Made by a program: the position numbers and the translations under genes | NCBI RefSeq assembly: GCF_020781975.1 | Contig: NZ_JAJGNI010000001.1 | Coordinates: 62,001 to 126,000, forward strand | From: Microbacterium schleiferi | GTDB taxonomy: Bacteria; Actinomycetota; Actinomycetes; Actinomycetales; Microbacteriaceae | Length of the DNA stretch: 64,000 bases | Reading direction: 5' to 3' | Part shown: positions 43,585 to 52,140 of the stretch, one piece after another | Position numbering within the stretch: the first letter of the stretch is position 1 | Layout: every line of letters begins with the position of its first letter | Notes under the pieces: generated by a model | The model's database searches: none | What the model was told of the DNA's origin: nothing | Seen by the model: the letters and a program-made list of their open reading frames with translations, nothing else

Positions 43585-44592
43585 GTGAGATGGCTCCTGC
43601 TGACCGCGATCGCACCGATCGCCTGGGGCAGTACGTACTTCGTGACGCGACAGTTCCTGCCCGCCGATGCTCCGCTGTGGGGTGCGCTGTTTCGTGCCCT
43701 GCCGGCGGGACTCATCCTGTTGCTGATCTCGCGCCGCCTCCCACACGGGGTGTGGTGGTGGCGTGCCGCGGTGCTCGGCATCCTGAACGTCGGCGGCTTC
43801 TTCGTCCTCGTCTACATCGCCGGCCAGCGCCTGCCCTCGAGTGTTGCGGCGACAGTCATGTCGGCGTCAGCTGCCGCCATGATGCTGCTGGCCTGGATGC
43901 TGCGCCGGCAGCGGCCGCGCGTGCTCGCGGCCGTCGGCGCGGGAATCGGGCTCCTCGGTGTCGCGCTGCTGGTCGGTGTCGGCGGCGAGCCCGTCGACGG
44001 ATGGGGGCTCGGTGCCGCGTTCGCCGGGATGATCTCCTCCTCGCTCGGGTTCGTGCTGACGGGGCGGTGGGGCAACGAGATTCCGGGACTCACGATGGCG
44101 TCGTGGCAGCTGGCGATGGGCGGCCTCATGCTGCTGCCCGTCGCGCTCATCGTGGACGGTCCGCCTCCCGCGCTGACCCCGACCTCATTCGTTGGGTTCG
44201 CCTACCTCTCGCTCGTGTCAACAGCGCTCGCCTTCACCGTCTGGTTCGCGGGCCTGCGGCGCCTGCCAGCCGCGACCGTGGGGCTTGTCGGACTGCTCAA
44301 CCCCGTGACCGGCGTGGCACTGGGCGTCTTCGTCGCGGGGGAGTCGTTCGGTCTTGCGCAGGTGGCGGGGCTTGGCCTCGTGCTCACCGGGATCGTGCTG
44401 GGTGCGGTCGTGCCGCGGCGGGCTGTGTCCCCTCGGGAGGGGATGGATGCTCGGGAGGGTGTGGATGCGGCATCCACCCTCCCGAGTGACCAGAACCTCC
44501 CGAGTGCGCGGGCGGGGGCGCCTGTTGTGGACGGATTCCTGCCAGTCCAGGATGCGCCGCCTGTAGTGTCGGCGCGGCGTGATGGGATGTGA
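43585..44592 (+). CDS. EamA-family (DMT superfamily) transporter
   Basis: A 335-residue transporter with about ten membrane helices in two EamA repeats (WLLLTAIAPIAWGSTYFVTR, then PAATVGLVGLLNPVTGVALG). EamA proteins export amino acids, nucleotides or drugs; substrate unknown, but a dedicated MarR regulator suggests an inducible efflux role. GTG at 43585 follows a GGAAG stretch; the first two upstream codons give implausible starts. After the last helix (about 280) the protein continues with about 50 repetitive Pro/Ala/Asp residues encoded over a hairpin, an unusual tail that may be non-functional. Confidence 0.9.
   Translation: MRWLLLTAIAPIAWGSTYFVTRQFLPADAPLWGALFRALPAGLILLLISRRLPHGVWWWRAAVLGILNVGGFFVLVYIAGQRLPSSVAATVMSASAAAMMLLAWMLRRQRPRVLAAVGAGIGLLGVALLVGVGGEPVDGWGLGAAFAGMISSSLGFVLTGRWGNEIPGLTMASWQLAMGGLMLLPVALIVDGPPPALTPTSFVGFAYLSLVSTALAFTVWFAGLRRLPAATVGLVGLLNPVTGVALGVFVAGESFGLAQVAGLGLVLTGIVLGAVVPRRAVSPREGMDAREGVDAASTLPSDQNLPSARAGAPVVDGFLPVQDAPPVVSARRDGM
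44431..44486 (+). repeat. short direct and inverted repeats in the EamA 3' coding end
   Basis: Two tandem 18-bp units (44433-44450 and 44451-44468, both ending TGGATGC) are followed by an inverted copy (44470-44486), forming a hairpin of 17 bp with a 2-base bulge inside the open frame. It looks like a terminator that became coding because the stop codon was lost. Confidence 0.5.
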
Positions 44593-44594
44593 GC

Positions 44595-45152
44595 ATGACG
44601 CGCGCGCTCGTGGTGATCGATACGCAGTGGGGGTTCGATGACCTCGACTTCTGGGGTCCGACCGCAAATCCCGACTGTGAGGCTAATGTCGCGCGGCTGA
44701 TCGAGGCGTTCGCGGGGGAGCCGGTGGTGGTCGTGCGACACGACTCGCGGCATCCGGAATCTCCGCTGCATCCGTCCAACCCGGGCAACGCGTTGGTCGA
44801 TGCCGTGGCTAACGCGGATGCCGCGGTGCTGGTGACCAAGAACGTGAACTCGGCGTTCTACGGCGACCCCGACCTGCATGCGTGGCTGCAGGAGCGGGGG
44901 ATCGGTGAACTGGTGCTGTGCGGCATCCAGACCAACATGTGCGTCGAGACCACCGCCCGGATGGCGGGAAACCTCGGCTACGACGTGACTGTCGTGCTGG
45001 ATGCGACCCGCACGTTCGATCTCGAGGAAGAGATCCCGGGGCTCGGTGTCGTGCGCCGGGCGGCGGCTGAGCTCATGGCCGGTACGGCGCTCGTGCTGCA
45101 GGGCGGCGGCTTCGCGCGCATCGCCACAACCGCCGAGATCGCTCCGTCCTGA
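44595..45152 (+). CDS. isochorismatase-family cysteine hydrolase
   Basis: A 185-residue member of the nicotinamidase/isochorismatase superfamily. The triad is visible: Asp in LVVIDTQWGF, Lys in VTKNVNSAFYG, and Cys in CGIQTNMCVETTARMAG, together with the conserved cis-peptide strand. It could hydrolyse nicotinamide, a carbamate or isochorismate; substrate is not decidable. It starts 2 bp after the transporter stop, so the two are likely co-transcribed and the transporter may handle a related metabolite. Confidence 0.88.
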   Translation: MTRALVVIDTQWGFDDLDFWGPTANPDCEANVARLIEAFAGEPVVVVRHDSRHPESPLHPSNPGNALVDAVANADAAVLVTKNVNSAFYGDPDLHAWLQERGIGELVLCGIQTNMCVETTARMAGNLGYDVTVVLDATRTFDLEEEIPGLGVVRRAAAELMAGTALVLQGGGFARIATTAEIAPS

Positions 45153-45333
45153 GGCCCTCACAACCCTCAACCCCAGCTCGAGGGTTAGAACAAAGTATCT
45201 ATTCTTGCTGGTTCCGTCTGTGAGCCCCGGTTCTGTGGGGTCCCTCGGACCGGATTCTCTGACGGAAGAGATGAGCTCCGAGGATAGCTGCGTTTTCGAT
45301 GTCGGATGGCTCTCGTATCGTGCTCTCATCGCA

Positions 45334-45362
45334 TTGACGCATTAGAACATGCGTTCTAACCT
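45334..45362 (+). promoter_or_regulatory. imuA promoter
   Basis: TTGACG (45334-45339) and TAACCT (45357-45362) are 17 bp apart, close to the SigA consensus. The SOS box fills the spacer and covers the -10 region, so LexA bound there would block polymerase. Confidence 0.75.
45342..45359. promoter_or_regulatory. LexA (SOS) box of the mutasome operon
   Basis: TTAGAAC-ATGC-GTTCTAA is a perfect 7-bp palindrome built on the GAAC-N4-GTTC core that actinobacterial LexA recognises. Its position over the promoter of imuA-imuB-dnaE2 fits DNA-damage induction of this cassette. Confidence 0.93.
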
Positions 45363-45380
45363 GTGGGAGTGAGGGCGATC

Positions 45381-46157
45381 ATGGGAGCACAGCGCACGGA
45401 AGCCGTCGCCGACGTCCGCGACCGGCTAGCCGAGGTGCATCGCCTTCGCGCCCAGGTCGAGCAGGTGCAGGGCCGATCCCTGGATGCTCCGGTGCTGCCG
45501 GCGTATCCCGCGCTCTCGCGGCTGCTTCCTGGCGGTGGATTGCGGCCCGGGTCGGTGTACACGCTTGCGCCGGGGACGGCATCCGTCTCGCTCCTCCTCG
45601 CCCTGCTCGCGCCGCCCTCGCAGGCAGGTTCCTGGTGCGGGGTCGTGGGGATGCCGCACCTGGGAGCCGAGGCCGCCGAGCGACTCGGGGTTGATCTGTC
45701 GCGGCTCGTGATGATTCCCGATCCGGGGTCGCGGTGGCTCGCGGTGGCGGCGACGGTCGCCGAGGTGCTGCCTGTGGTGGCGGTGCGTCCGCCGGGGCGG
45801 GTGTCGGATGCCGATGCCGCTCGGTTCGCGGCACGCCTGCGTGATCGCGATGGTGTGCTGCTCGTGCAGGGGCCGTGGCCGCAAGCTGAGGCGTCGCTGT
45901 CGGTGAGCGATCCGGGCTGGAGTGGGCTCGGTCGCGGGCACGGATATCTGGACGCGCGAGAAGTCACCGTCACGGTGACAAGTCGCCGACTGTCGACCCC
46001 GCGGCGCGGACCCGTTCTGCTCCCGGCGCCCGGGGGAGTCGTCGACGTTGGCCGAGAGATTTCTCCCGCAGTTCGAAGCGTGAGTGAGCGTGAAGCTCTG
46101 TTCGTCAGGGAAGCCCTATCAGTTCGGGAAGCCCTATCTGTTCGGGAAGCAGGGTGA
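45381..46157 (+). CDS. imuA: ImuA-like protein of the SOS mutagenesis cassette
   Basis: A 258-residue protein in the position of ImuA (a RecA-fold relative without the full ATP site) in imuA-imuB-dnaE2 operons. It shows the strand pattern PGGGLRPGSVYTLAPGTASV and SWCGVVGMPHLGAEAAERLG but no intact Walker A. It supports translesion synthesis by ImuB and DnaE2. The ATG at 45381 is chosen because it lies 18 bp after the -10 box and has a GAGGG nearby. The last codons are 18-bp repeats read as EALFVR-EALSVR-EALSVR. Ends 1 bp before the imuB ATG. Confidence 0.85.
   Translation: MGAQRTEAVADVRDRLAEVHRLRAQVEQVQGRSLDAPVLPAYPALSRLLPGGGLRPGSVYTLAPGTASVSLLLALLAPPSQAGSWCGVVGMPHLGAEAAERLGVDLSRLVMIPDPGSRWLAVAATVAEVLPVVAVRPPGRVSDADAARFAARLRDRDGVLLVQGPWPQAEASLSVSDPGWSGLGRGHGYLDAREVTVTVTSRRLSTPRRGPVLLPAPGGVVDVGREISPAVRSVSEREALFVREALSVREALSVREAG
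46093..46146 (+). repeat. 18-bp tandem repeat at the imuA end
   Basis: Three units (46093-46110, 46111-46128, 46129-46146), each starting AAGC; units two and three differ at one base, and a fourth begins at 46147. Since 18 is divisible by three, changes in copy number keep imuA in frame. The repeat ends just before the imuB start. Confidence 0.8.
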
Positions 46158-46158
46158 C

Positions 46159-47748
46159 ATGCCTGCCGACTCATCCCTGCGAGCGCCGACGCGAAGCCTC
46201 GTGGTCTGGATGCCGGATTGGCCGGTCATCGCCCTGACCCGAGACGGGCCGCATCCGCTCGATCCTGCCGACCCGATCGCCGTGGTCGAGAAGAACCTCG
46301 TGATCGCATGCTCGGCGGCGGCGCGGCGTGACGGGGTACGCCGAGGGCTTCGGCGGCGCGATGCGCAGGCCCGGTGCCCGGCCATCGCCATCGTCGCCGC
46401 TGACCCGGTACGCGATCATCGCGCCTTCTCGCCGGTCGTCGCTCAGCTCGAAGAGCGGGCACCGGGGGTGCAGGTCATCCGCCCCGGGCTGTGCGCGATC
46501 CGTGCCCGTGGCCCCGCCCGCTACTACGGTGGTGAGTCCGCCGCGGCGCGGGTGCTGCTTGAACGGATGCGGGAACTCAGCCTCGTCGATGTTCGCATCG
46601 GGGTTGCCGACGGTCCCTTCACCGCCGAGCAAGCTGCGCGCAGTGCGACCACGGCGGCCGAGCCTATCCGCGTCGTGCCGGAGGGAGCGGCATCCGCGTT
46701 TCTCGCCCCGCTGTCGGTCGCCGCGCTCGGCGACCCCGACCCGGGATCCGGCATCGTCGACCTGCTCGCCCGCCTCGGCATCCAGACCCTCGGGGCCTTT
46801 GCTGCCATGCCCGAAGAGCGTGTGCGTGAGCGGCTGGGTGAGCGAGGAGTCAGACTCCGGGCACTCGCCGCCGGCAGTGATTCCCGGCAGATCGAGCCGC
46901 GTGTGCCGCCGCCGGAGCTTGCGCGCGAGATCGCCTTCGAGCCGCCGCTCGAGCTTGCCGAACAGGTCGCGTTCGGGGTGCGCCAGACCGCGGATGCCTT
47001 CGTCGCCGGTCTCGGGGCGATCGACCTGGTCTGCACCGAGGTGCGCATCGAGCTGGTTGGCGACCGTAGGGAACGCAGCGAGCGGGTGTGGCTGCATCCG
47101 GGATCATTCGATGCCGCAGCGATCGTCGACCGGGTGCGTTGGCAGCTCGCCGAAGATGCGGCCAACCTCGTTACGGGTGTCGGACTCGTGCGGATCTCGC
47201 CCGAGGCGGTTGATGCGGCATCCCACCACGCCCCGGCGATTTTCGGCTCGGGTCCCGAAGAACGGGTCCACCACGCGCTCTCGCGAGTGCAGGCGATGCT
47301 CGGTCACCGTGGGGTCGTCACTCCCGCGATCGGTGGTGGGCGCTGGCTCGCCGAGCGACAGGTGTGGGTGCCGTGGGGTGACCGGCTGCCCCGCGACCAC
47401 CGCACGCTCGCCGCCGAACGCGCTCGCCCCTGGCCCGGGAGCCTCCCCGATCCGCTCCCGGCCACCGTGTTCGCCGCCCCGGTCGCGGTCGAGGTGGTGT
47501 CGGCATCCGGGGTCACCGTCTCGGTCGATGACCGTGGGCAGCTCACCGGCACACCGACGCTCATGATCGAAACCGGCAGGCGTCGGGCAGTGGCTGCCTG
47601 GGCAGGGCCATGGCCGGTGATCGAACGCGCGTGGGATGCGAAACGGGCGCGGCGGGCGCACCGTTTCCAGGTCGTGGATGCCGACCAGACTGCCTGGCTG
47701 CTGGTGTGCGAGCAGGGTGCGTGGCATGCCGAGGGACGGTACGACTGA
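46159..47748 (+). CDS. imuB: Y-family polymerase-like mutasome protein ImuB
   Basis: A 529-residue Y-family polymerase homologue: LVVWMPDWPVIALTRDG replaces the active-site D-M-D-x-F-F motif, the ARCP and ARYYGGE patterns mark palm and fingers, and LLARLGIQTLGAFAAMPEE is the helix-hairpin-helix thumb. ImuB has lost catalysis in known systems and instead bridges DnaE2 to the beta clamp; the loss of acidic residues in the first motif fits this. ATG at 46159 begins where homology starts; the open frame further upstream runs through the imuA repeats. One base overlap with dnaE2. Confidence 0.88.
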   Translation: MPADSSLRAPTRSLVVWMPDWPVIALTRDGPHPLDPADPIAVVEKNLVIACSAAARRDGVRRGLRRRDAQARCPAIAIVAADPVRDHRAFSPVVAQLEERAPGVQVIRPGLCAIRARGPARYYGGESAAARVLLERMRELSLVDVRIGVADGPFTAEQAARSATTAAEPIRVVPEGAASAFLAPLSVAALGDPDPGSGIVDLLARLGIQTLGAFAAMPEERVRERLGERGVRLRALAAGSDSRQIEPRVPPPELAREIAFEPPLELAEQVAFGVRQTADAFVAGLGAIDLVCTEVRIELVGDRRERSERVWLHPGSFDAAAIVDRVRWQLAEDAANLVTGVGLVRISPEAVDAASHHAPAIFGSGPEERVHHALSRVQAMLGHRGVVTPAIGGGRWLAERQVWVPWGDRLPRDHRTLAAERARPWPGSLPDPLPATVFAAPVAVEVVSASGVTVSVDDRGQLTGTPTLMIETGRRRAVAAWAGPWPVIERAWDAKRARRAHRFQVVDADQTAWLLVCEQGAWHAEGRYD

Positions 47749-50700
47749 TGGGATTCAACAACCCGTCGGTGTCGTGGTCGGAGATGGAACGGCTGCTCAG
47801 CGACCGACGCCGCCCGAAGCCTTCCCCCGGCGACGGCGGTGACAGCCCGGCCTGGTCGCACAAGCGCGGACCCTATGTTGCACCGCCGATCGAGCGACCT
47901 GCCGAAACCGTGCCGTACGCCGAGTTGCACGCGCACTCCTCGTTCTCGTTCCTCGACGGGGCATCCTCACCCGAGGATCTCGCCGAGGAGGCCGAGCGCC
48001 TCGGGCTCCACGCGCTCGCAATCACCGATCACGACGGTTTCTACGGCATCGTCCGCTTCGCCGAAGCCGCCGAGCAGCTGAGTCTGCAGACCGTGTTCGG
48101 AGCCGAGCTCTCCCTTGAGCTGCCGAAGCCGCAGAACGGGGAACCCGACCCGGTGGGCGCCCACCTGCTCGTGCTCGCCCGGGGCGAGGAGGGGTATCAC
48201 CGGCTCGCCTCCGCCCTCACCCGCGCCCAGCTGCAGGGGGCCGAGAAGGGGCGCCCGCACTATGACCTCGAGCAGCTCGCGGCCTTCGCCCGCGGCGAGG
48301 AACGCCTCGACGGACTCACCGGCGCTCGCGGCCGGTCGGAATGGGCGGTGCTCACCGGATGCCGCAAGGGCGCTGTCCGTCGCGCGTTGGCCGATGGTGG
48401 GCCGGATGCCGCAGCCGCTGCCCTCGACGAGCTCGTCGCGCTGTTCGGCCCGGGCGCCGTGCACGTCGAACTCATCGACCACGGCAATCCGTCGGACACG
48501 CGAGACAACGACAGCCTCGCCGCGCTCGCCGCCGACCGCGGCTTGCCGCTGCTCGCGACCAACAACGTGCACTATGCGGCCCCGGAGCGCGCGCAACTTG
48601 CCGCGGCGGTGGCGGCGGTCCGGGCGAACCGGGGGCTCGACGAGCTCGACGGCTGGCTCCCCGCCCACGCCGGGGCGCACCTGCGCTCGGGTGCCGAGAT
48701 GGCTGAGAGGTTTGCCCGGTACCCCGGTGCGGTGGCGAACACCGTGACCCTTGCCGACGAACTCGCCTTTCCGTTGCGCCGGGCCAAGCCCGCCCTACCG
48801 AAGCTGCCGGTTCCGGAGGGCCACACACCGATGACGTGGCTGCGCCACCTCGTCTGGGAGGCGGTGCCCCGCAAGTATCCCGATCTAGCCCCGAAGGACC
48901 GCGACCGCATCGAACGGGAACTCGGCGTCATAGAGATGAAGGACTTTCCCGGGTACTTCCTCATCGTGCACGGCATCGTGCAAGAGGCCCGGCGCCGCGG
49001 CATCCTGTGCCAAGGGCGAGGGTCGGCGGCCAACAGCGCCATCTGCTATCTGCTCGACATCACCGCCGTCGACGCGATCGCCTACGACCTGCCCTTCGAG
49101 CGGTTCCTGTCGAGCCTGCGCGACGAGGAGCCCGACATCGACGTCGATTTCGACTCCGACCGGCGCGAAGAGATCATCCAGTGGGTCTACGCGACCTATG
49201 GACGGGACCGCGCCGCGCAGGTCGCGAACGTCATCCAGTACCGGCCCAAGAATGCCGTGCGAGACATGGCCAAGGCCCTCGGCTTCTCGCCGGGTCAGCA
49301 GGATGCCTGGTCCAAGCAGGTCGAAAGATGGGGGAGCTCCCTGGAGAGCAGCCCCGAACACGACATCCCCGCCCAGGTCATCGCGTACGCCGGCGAGCTG
49401 CTGAAGGCGCCGCGGCATCTCGGCATCCATTCGGGTGGCATGGTGCTCACCGAGCGGCCGGTCGGGGAGGTCGTACCGATCGAGCACGCGCGCATGGAGA
49501 ACCGCACCGTCATCCAGTGGGACAAGGACGACGCAGCCTGGATGGGCCTCGTGAAGTTCGATCTGCTGGGCCTCGGGATGCTGGCGGCGCTGCAGTACTG
49601 CTTCGACATGATCCACGAGGCGACGGGGGAGGACTGGGAGCTCTCAACGCTCCCGAAAGAGGAAGCGGCGGTCTACGACATGCTGTGCCGGGCCGATTCG
49701 ATCGGGGTGTTCCAGGTGGAGTCCCGCGCTCAGATGGGGCTGCTCCCGCGCCTGCAGCCGCGGCGGTTCTACGACCTCGTGATCGAGATCGCTCTCATTC
49801 GCCCCGGTCCGATTCAGGGTGGCGCGGTGCATCCGTTCGTGCGACGCAAGCTCGGGGACGAGAAGGTCACCTACCCGCATCCGAAGCTCAAGCCGGTGCT
49901 CGAGCGCACCCTCGGGGTTCCGGTGTTCCAGGAGCAGCTCATGCAGATGGCTGTCGCGATCGGCGACTGCACCGCTGAGGATGCCGATCTGCTGCGCCGG
50001 GCGATGGGCTCCAAACGCGGGCTCGAGCGGATCGAGTCGCTGCGCGAGAAGCTCTACGAAGGCATGGCGCGCAACGATCTCGTGGGCGAGGATGCCGATG
50101 CGATCTACGCGAAGATCCAGGCATTCGCGAACTTCGGGTTCGCCGAATCCCACTCGCTCTCGTTCGGGCTGCTCGTCTATGCGAGTTCGTGGATCAAGCT
50201 GCACTATCCCGCCGCGTTTTTGGCCGGGCTCCTGCGTGCCCAGCCGATGGGCTTCTACTCGCCGGCGACCCTCGTCTCGGATGCCCGCCGCCACGGCGTG
50301 GAAGTGCGTCGCCCCGATCTGCACGCCTCCGGTGTGTGGGCCGGGGTTGAGCCCGTGATGTCGGATCGGATGCCGACACCGACCGGTATGGATGCCTGTA
50401 CGCACCGCATCCAGCCGCCGGTGGGTCCGTTCGATCGTGACGCGCCGGATGAGTCGGCTGCGCACCGTCGCGACGGGAACTTCGCCGTGCGGTTGGGGCT
50501 TGCTGGGGTCAAGGGTGTCGGGCAGCCGACCGCCGAGCGCATCGTTGCCGAGCGTGACGCGCACGGACCGTTCCGCGACCTGCGTGATCTCGTTCGGCGA
50601 ACGGGTGTGACCGAGGTGCAGCTCGAGGCGCTGTCCACCGCCGGTGCTTTCGAGTCGCTGGGGATCTCACGCCGCGAGGGAGTGTGGCTCGCTGGGGCAG

Positions 50701-51185
50701 CGGCCCAGGACCGTGCCGAGTATCTGCCGGATTCGCTCGTCTCGGTCCAGCCGCCACTGTTCGCGGATCCCACCAGTTACGACATCCTCTCTGCCGACCT
50801 GTGGGCAACCGGCATCTCGACCGACGACCATCCGCTCACCCATTACCGCGCGCCGTTGGACGCCCGAGGCGTGCTCACCTCTCGCGAACTTCGCGCTCAT
50901 GAGACCGGGCGGCGCATCGAGGTTGCGGGTCTCGTGACGCACCGACAGCGGCCGGCGACGGCATCCGGGATCACCTTCCTGAACCTCGAGGACGAGCACG
51001 GCGTCGTCAACGTGATCTGTTCCGTCGGGGTCTGGAACCGCTATCGACGTGTGGCGCGCGATGCTCCCGCGCTCATCGTGCGGGGCATGCTGGAACGCTC
51101 ACCCGAGGGGGTGACGAATGTGCTCGCCGACCGCTTCGAAGACCTGCGTGTCGGGGTGCAGCACCGTTCGCGGGATTTCCACTGA
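47748..51185 (+). CDS. dnaE2: error-prone DNA polymerase DnaE2
   Basis: A 1145-residue C-family polymerase alpha homologue that performs damage-induced translesion synthesis. The N-terminal PHP domain starts at about 58 (YAELHAHSSFSFLDGASSPE). The palm has the catalytic acid cluster PDIDVDFDSDRREEIIQ, with GIVQEARRRGILCQGRGSAA and GIFAESHSLSFG-like NFGFAESHSLSFGLLVYASS further on. The C-terminal OB domain (VAGLVTHRQRPATASGITFL) is present. It overlaps imuB by one base and completes the imuA-imuB-dnaE2 cassette. A clamp-binding motif was not searched for. Confidence 0.95.
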   Translation: MGFNNPSVSWSEMERLLSDRRRPKPSPGDGGDSPAWSHKRGPYVAPPIERPAETVPYAELHAHSSFSFLDGASSPEDLAEEAERLGLHALAITDHDGFYGIVRFAEAAEQLSLQTVFGAELSLELPKPQNGEPDPVGAHLLVLARGEEGYHRLASALTRAQLQGAEKGRPHYDLEQLAAFARGEERLDGLTGARGRSEWAVLTGCRKGAVRRALADGGPDAAAAALDELVALFGPGAVHVELIDHGNPSDTRDNDSLAALAADRGLPLLATNNVHYAAPERAQLAAAVAAVRANRGLDELDGWLPAHAGAHLRSGAEMAERFARYPGAVANTVTLADELAFPLRRAKPALPKLPVPEGHTPMTWLRHLVWEAVPRKYPDLAPKDRDRIERELGVIEMKDFPGYFLIVHGIVQEARRRGILCQGRGSAANSAICYLLDITAVDAIAYDLPFERFLSSLRDEEPDIDVDFDSDRREEIIQWVYATYGRDRAAQVANVIQYRPKNAVRDMAKALGFSPGQQDAWSKQVERWGSSLESSPEHDIPAQVIAYAGELLKAPRHLGIHSGGMVLTERPVGEVVPIEHARMENRTVIQWDKDDAAWMGLVKFDLLGLGMLAALQYCFDMIHEATGEDWELSTLPKEEAAVYDMLCRADSIGVFQVESRAQMGLLPRLQPRRFYDLVIEIALIRPGPIQGGAVHPFVRRKLGDEKVTYPHPKLKPVLERTLGVPVFQEQLMQMAVAIGDCTAEDADLLRRAMGSKRGLERIESLREKLYEGMARNDLVGEDADAIYAKIQAFANFGFAESHSLSFGLLVYASSWIKLHYPAAFLAGLLRAQPMGFYSPATLVSDARRHGVEVRRPDLHASGVWAGVEPVMSDRMPTPTGMDACTHRIQPPVGPFDRDAPDESAAHRRDGNFAVRLGLAGVKGVGQPTAERIVAERDAHGPFRDLRDLVRRTGVTEVQLEALSTAGAFESLGISRREGVWLAGAAAQDRAEYLPDSLVSVQPPLFADPTSYDILSADLWATGISTDDHPLTHYRAPLDARGVLTSRELRAHETGRRIEVAGLVTHRQRPATASGITFLNLEDEHGVVNVICSVGVWNRYRRVARDAPALIVRGMLERSPEGVTNVLADRFEDLRVGVQHRSRDFH

Positions 51186-51188
51186 CCG

Positions 51189-51326
51189 TCACAGAGTCGG
51201 GCGTCGCGAGTCGTAGCCGCCGACCTCGGGGCGCCGCCCGTAACCGTCGCGACCGACTGAATGCGCGACACCGATCGCGCTCGCGACGATGGCCGCGATG
51301 AACAGAACGAGGATGATGACGGACAC
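51189..51326 (-). CDS. very small membrane protein
   Basis: A 45-residue protein with one membrane helix (VSVIILVLFIAAIVASAIGV) and a basic, Arg/Gly/Tyr-rich end (GYGRRPEVGGYDSRRPTL). The GTG at 51326 has AAGGGAG upstream. It lies tail to tail with dnaE2, 3 bp apart. Too small for homology-based calls; single-helix proteins of this kind can modulate membrane complexes, but nothing more can be said. Confidence 0.6.
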   Translation of the reverse strand: MSVIILVLFIAAIVASAIGVAHSVGRDGYGRRPEVGGYDSRRPTL

Positions 51327-51488
51327 GGTGGCTCCCTTCCGCCTCCATGTCACCCTGCTCTGTCGGTGAGGTCCCACGGCCACCTGGCTGAGCGTGGCCC
51401 GGTCGTGGATGAGATCCGCGAAAACCCGGGGCTCTTCGGCGCCGCCACGAGCCAGCATCCGCCGATTGGACCGCTAGCAACACGCCAA

Positions 51489-51522
51489 ACGGCCCCCGAC
51501 GACCGAAGTCATCGGGGGCCGT
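51489..51522 (-). terminator. hairpin terminator after the HesB-like gene
   Basis: An 11-bp perfect inverted repeat (51489-51499 with 51512-51522), extendable by further pairs toward the loop, lies 14 bp downstream of the HesB-like stop on the minus strand. Confidence 0.75.
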
Positions 51523-51536
51523 TATCGGCTGGGGGA

Positions 51537-51818
51537 TCAGCCCTGTGCGGCGAGCGCGAAGCGGACGGTGCCGTCCTGCTCCAGCTGCGCGTCCAGGACG
51601 CGATCGTTGAGCGCAAGCGACGCGGCGGTGTCGAGGAACACGCGAGCGCCCTCGGTCACAACGACGGTGTCGTCAGGCTCGGGTGCGGGTGCCACGCTGA
51701 GCTCGAAGCCGGTCTCGGCGCCAGCATCCCGAATGCGCAGACCGCCGTCAGCAGCCTGCGGCACGCGGGCGACGATCGTCTTAACGGCCTCAGCCGCGGT
51801 GTCGGTCATGGTGAGCAT
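51537..51818 (-). CDS. HesB/IscA-like protein without cysteines
   Basis: A 93-residue protein with the HesB/IscA fold pattern (MLTMTDTAAEAVKTIVARVP, GLRIRDAGAETGFELSVAPA, ARVFLDTAASLALNDRVLDA). Functional iron-sulfur carriers hold the cluster with three Cys (one central, C-x-C at the end); this protein has no Cys at all. It cannot work as a classical cluster carrier and may have kept only the fold. It has its own terminator and faces tRNA-Arg upstream. Confidence 0.8.
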   Translation of the reverse strand: MLTMTDTAAEAVKTIVARVPQAADGGLRIRDAGAETGFELSVAPAPEPDDTVVVTEGARVFLDTAASLALNDRVLDAQLEQDGTVRFALAAQG

Positions 51819-51972
51819 GGGAGCTCTCCTTCCGTTGCGGTCTTTGGACCAGCCACGATTCCGAGAGTTGGCGACGCTCGCAACCTCACAAGCGCCATAC
51901 CCAGGGGATTCCCACGTTCGGGGCCAGACGGGCGAGCAGAGCCGGCGACGCCGCCTAGACTGGATGCCGCCA

Positions 51973-52044
51973 GCCTCTGTAGCTCAATGGAAGAGCAGTT
52001 CCGTCCTAAGGAAACGGTTGGGGGTTCGAGTCCCTCCAGGGGCA
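51973..52044 (+). tRNA. tRNA-Arg (anticodon CCT)
   Basis: Acceptor GCCTCTG pairs with CAGGGGC (one G-U), D stem GCTC with GAGC, anticodon loop GTCCTAA between TTCC and GGAA gives anticodon CCT (reads AGG), T arm GGGGG-TTCGAGT-CCCTC. Discriminator A at 52044; CCA is not encoded. The closing pair of the anticodon stem is weak. AGG is a rare codon in this genome, so the tRNA is expected to be of low abundance. Confidence 0.93.
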
Positions 52045-52140
52045 CCGATCGGACTGGCGACCAGAAGCATGTGGCGTTCGGAGCGGACGGCGAGCCCGGA
52101 GGACGTGCTCGGGCGAGGGTTCGGGCAGTCTTGGTGAACG

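Noticed and set aside
45153..45333. A second SOS box at GTTAGAAC near 45184
   Set aside because: Only one half-site is present; the matching GTTC half is missing.
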